6,876 nucleotides of DNA, from contig URYH01000028.1 in NCBI GenBank assembly GCA_900552105.1, positions 1-6,876 of the forward strand, in the 5' to 3' direction. The notes under the pieces were generated by a model. It saw only the letters and a program-made list of their open reading frames with translations. It was not told where the DNA came from and ran no database searches. The stretch is from an uncultured Eubacteriales bacterium. Lineage in GTDB: Bacteria > Bacillota > Clostridia > Christensenellales > UBA1242. This document shows, in pieces, positions 6,182 to 6,876 of this stretch. The position numbers and the translations under genes are program-made. How positions within the stretch are numbered: the first letter of the stretch is position 1; each line of letters starts with the position of its first letter.

Positions 6182-6190
6182 CAAAGGAGA

Positions 6191-6781
6191 TCAATACGCT
6201 TTTTTGCGCACGCTGATTTCGGAATTCAAAAGCCGCATAAGTCTTTTTCGCTCAATCCGCTTTGCCGAATGTTCAATCGTGAGTTGTAGAACTCCTTCCC
6301 AGAGGAATACCCACGAAACAACTTCGCAAGCACATTGAATGAGCAGGTGAAATTGATGTATGCAAGCAAGCGCATAAACCGCCAGCAATCCAACACCGAT
6401 AAAAATAAAGATGAGAGATTTGATTAGATTGCGTTTGAGCCACCAGTCGCAAGTTGCAAGTTTGTCTGCATAGTTCATTCTGAAAGTCTTTTTGATTTTT
6501 GAAAAGTTTTTTCTGTCATCTTCGTTGACATAAATGTTGACTTTGAGCTTTTTGTTCAGGGGAATGTTGTTTTCGCTTTCCATAATAAACTTGTTGAGCT
6601 CGCCATTCATAACTTCATCGCCACGAACAGAATATGGAGAAAAGAATTCGTCAGAACTGTTGACTTCAACTTCAATGATTGCTTTTCCGTCAGTGCTGAA
6701 GTCAATTGTCTTTGCGTATTCGATTTCTTCATCAATAATGTCGTTCATGTTGTCGTCAAAATTCATTTTTTGTTTTTTCAT
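6191..6781 (-). CDS. Hypothetical protein with two C-terminal membrane segments
   Basis: I do not recognise this 196-residue protein with confidence. Residues 1-30 are acidic and polar. About 30-90 could form a small alpha/beta domain, with alternating hydrophobic stretches at KAIIEVEVN and KLKVNIYVN and a segment FFSPYSVRGDEVMNGELNKF between them. A basic linker (91-118) leads into two hydrophobic segments, near 119-140 and 145-168. The tail is strongly basic (174-196: KRIERKRLMRLLN and RKK). The charge pattern fits a hairpin in the membrane with both ends in the cytoplasm. Start 6781 is preceded by GGTGA 4 bases away. A second Met at residue 6 has no ribosome site. A promoter and an intrinsic terminator frame it as a single-gene unit. 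It is complete, not a fragment, but no function can be assigned. Confidence 0.8.
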   Translation of the reverse strand: MKKQKMNFDDNMNDIIDEEIEYAKTIDFSTDGKAIIEVEVNSSDEFFSPYSVRGDEVMNGELNKFIMESENNIPLNKKLKVNIYVNEDDRKNFSKIKKTFRMNYADKLATCDWWLKRNLIKSLIFIFIGVGLLAVYALACIHQFHLLIQCACEVVSWVFLWEGVLQLTIEHSAKRIERKRLMRLLNSEISVRKKAY

Positions 6782-6796
6782 ACATTCACCAAAATT

Positions 6797-6826
6797 AGTA
6801 TAAATAAAAATTAATTAATTTGTCAA
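6797..6826 (-). promoter_or_regulatory. Sigma-A-type promoter of the two-membrane-segment gene
   Basis: On the minus strand, TTGACA (6826-6821) is a perfect -35 box and TATACT (6802-6797) a good -10 box, with an 18-base spacer. The surrounding DNA is almost pure A/T. The predicted start of transcription, near 6790, leaves only about 9 bases of leader, which contain GGTGA. Confidence 0.7.
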
Positions 6827-6834
6827 ATAAAAAA

Positions 6835-6860
6835 TTAAAAAAATACAAGTATTTTTTTAA
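6835..6860. repeat. A/T-only hairpin at the right edge
   Basis: Positions 6835-6845 and 6850-6860 pair over 11 A/T base pairs around a CAAG loop, with T runs on either side. It lies just upstream of the TTGACA promoter. It could end transcription from a gene beyond the edge, but an all-A/T stem is weak and may be a composition effect. Confidence 0.3.
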
Positions 6861-6876
6861 AAAAATCTTATTAAAT

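Noticed and set aside
6091..6190. glmS ribozyme or riboswitch
   Set aside because: The intergenic space is too short and is mostly an intrinsic terminator, a likely promoter and the ribosome site.

Overview
The window reads as a piece of a low-GC Bacillota genome, most likely an uncultured or gut-type member of the Clostridia. The support is A/T-rich codon use, AGGAG-type ribosome binding sites, textbook TTGACA/TATAAT promoters and the protein families present. The exact genus cannot be read from the sequence. All six convincing genes lie on the minus strand, so the window is best read from right to left. No tRNA, rRNA, CRISPR array, transposase or phage gene is visible, and there is no convincing gene on the plus strand.

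Right end (6876 to 6091): an AT-rich leader with a good promoter drives a 196-residue protein of unknown function with two membrane segments. A clean intrinsic terminator closes it. Then comes glmS, complete, with its own ribosome binding site. Only 100 bases separate the two genes, so there is no room for a glmS ribozyme.

Middle (4320 to 1567): a near-perfect sigma-A promoter, touching a 10-base palindrome, starts a tight three-gene operon. Its genes are a short DeoR/WYL-type helix-turn-helix regulator without a sensor domain, an alpha/beta hydrolase that overlaps it by ATGA, and, 4 bases further on, a Mur ligase. The Mur ligase has MurF-like ATP-binding and C-terminal domains. Its normal UDP-sugar-binding N-terminal domain is replaced by about five transmembrane segments.

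Left (1566 to 1): a 231-base intergenic region holds a hairpin with terminator character and a GC-rich foldback repeat. It is followed by a D-alanine--D-alanine ligase gene. A second copy of the same hairpin lies beyond the end of ddl, and another strong stem-loop sits at the window edge.

The genes share a cell-envelope theme. GlmS makes glucosamine-6-phosphate, the entry to UDP-GlcNAc and peptidoglycan. Ddl makes the D-Ala-D-Ala dipeptide that MurF-type ligases attach to the stem peptide. The unusual part is the regulator, hydrolase and membrane Mur ligase set next to a Ddl that carries a changed residue at the second-substrate site. It may be a specialised or membrane-localised branch of peptidoglycan precursor synthesis, but that is an inference.
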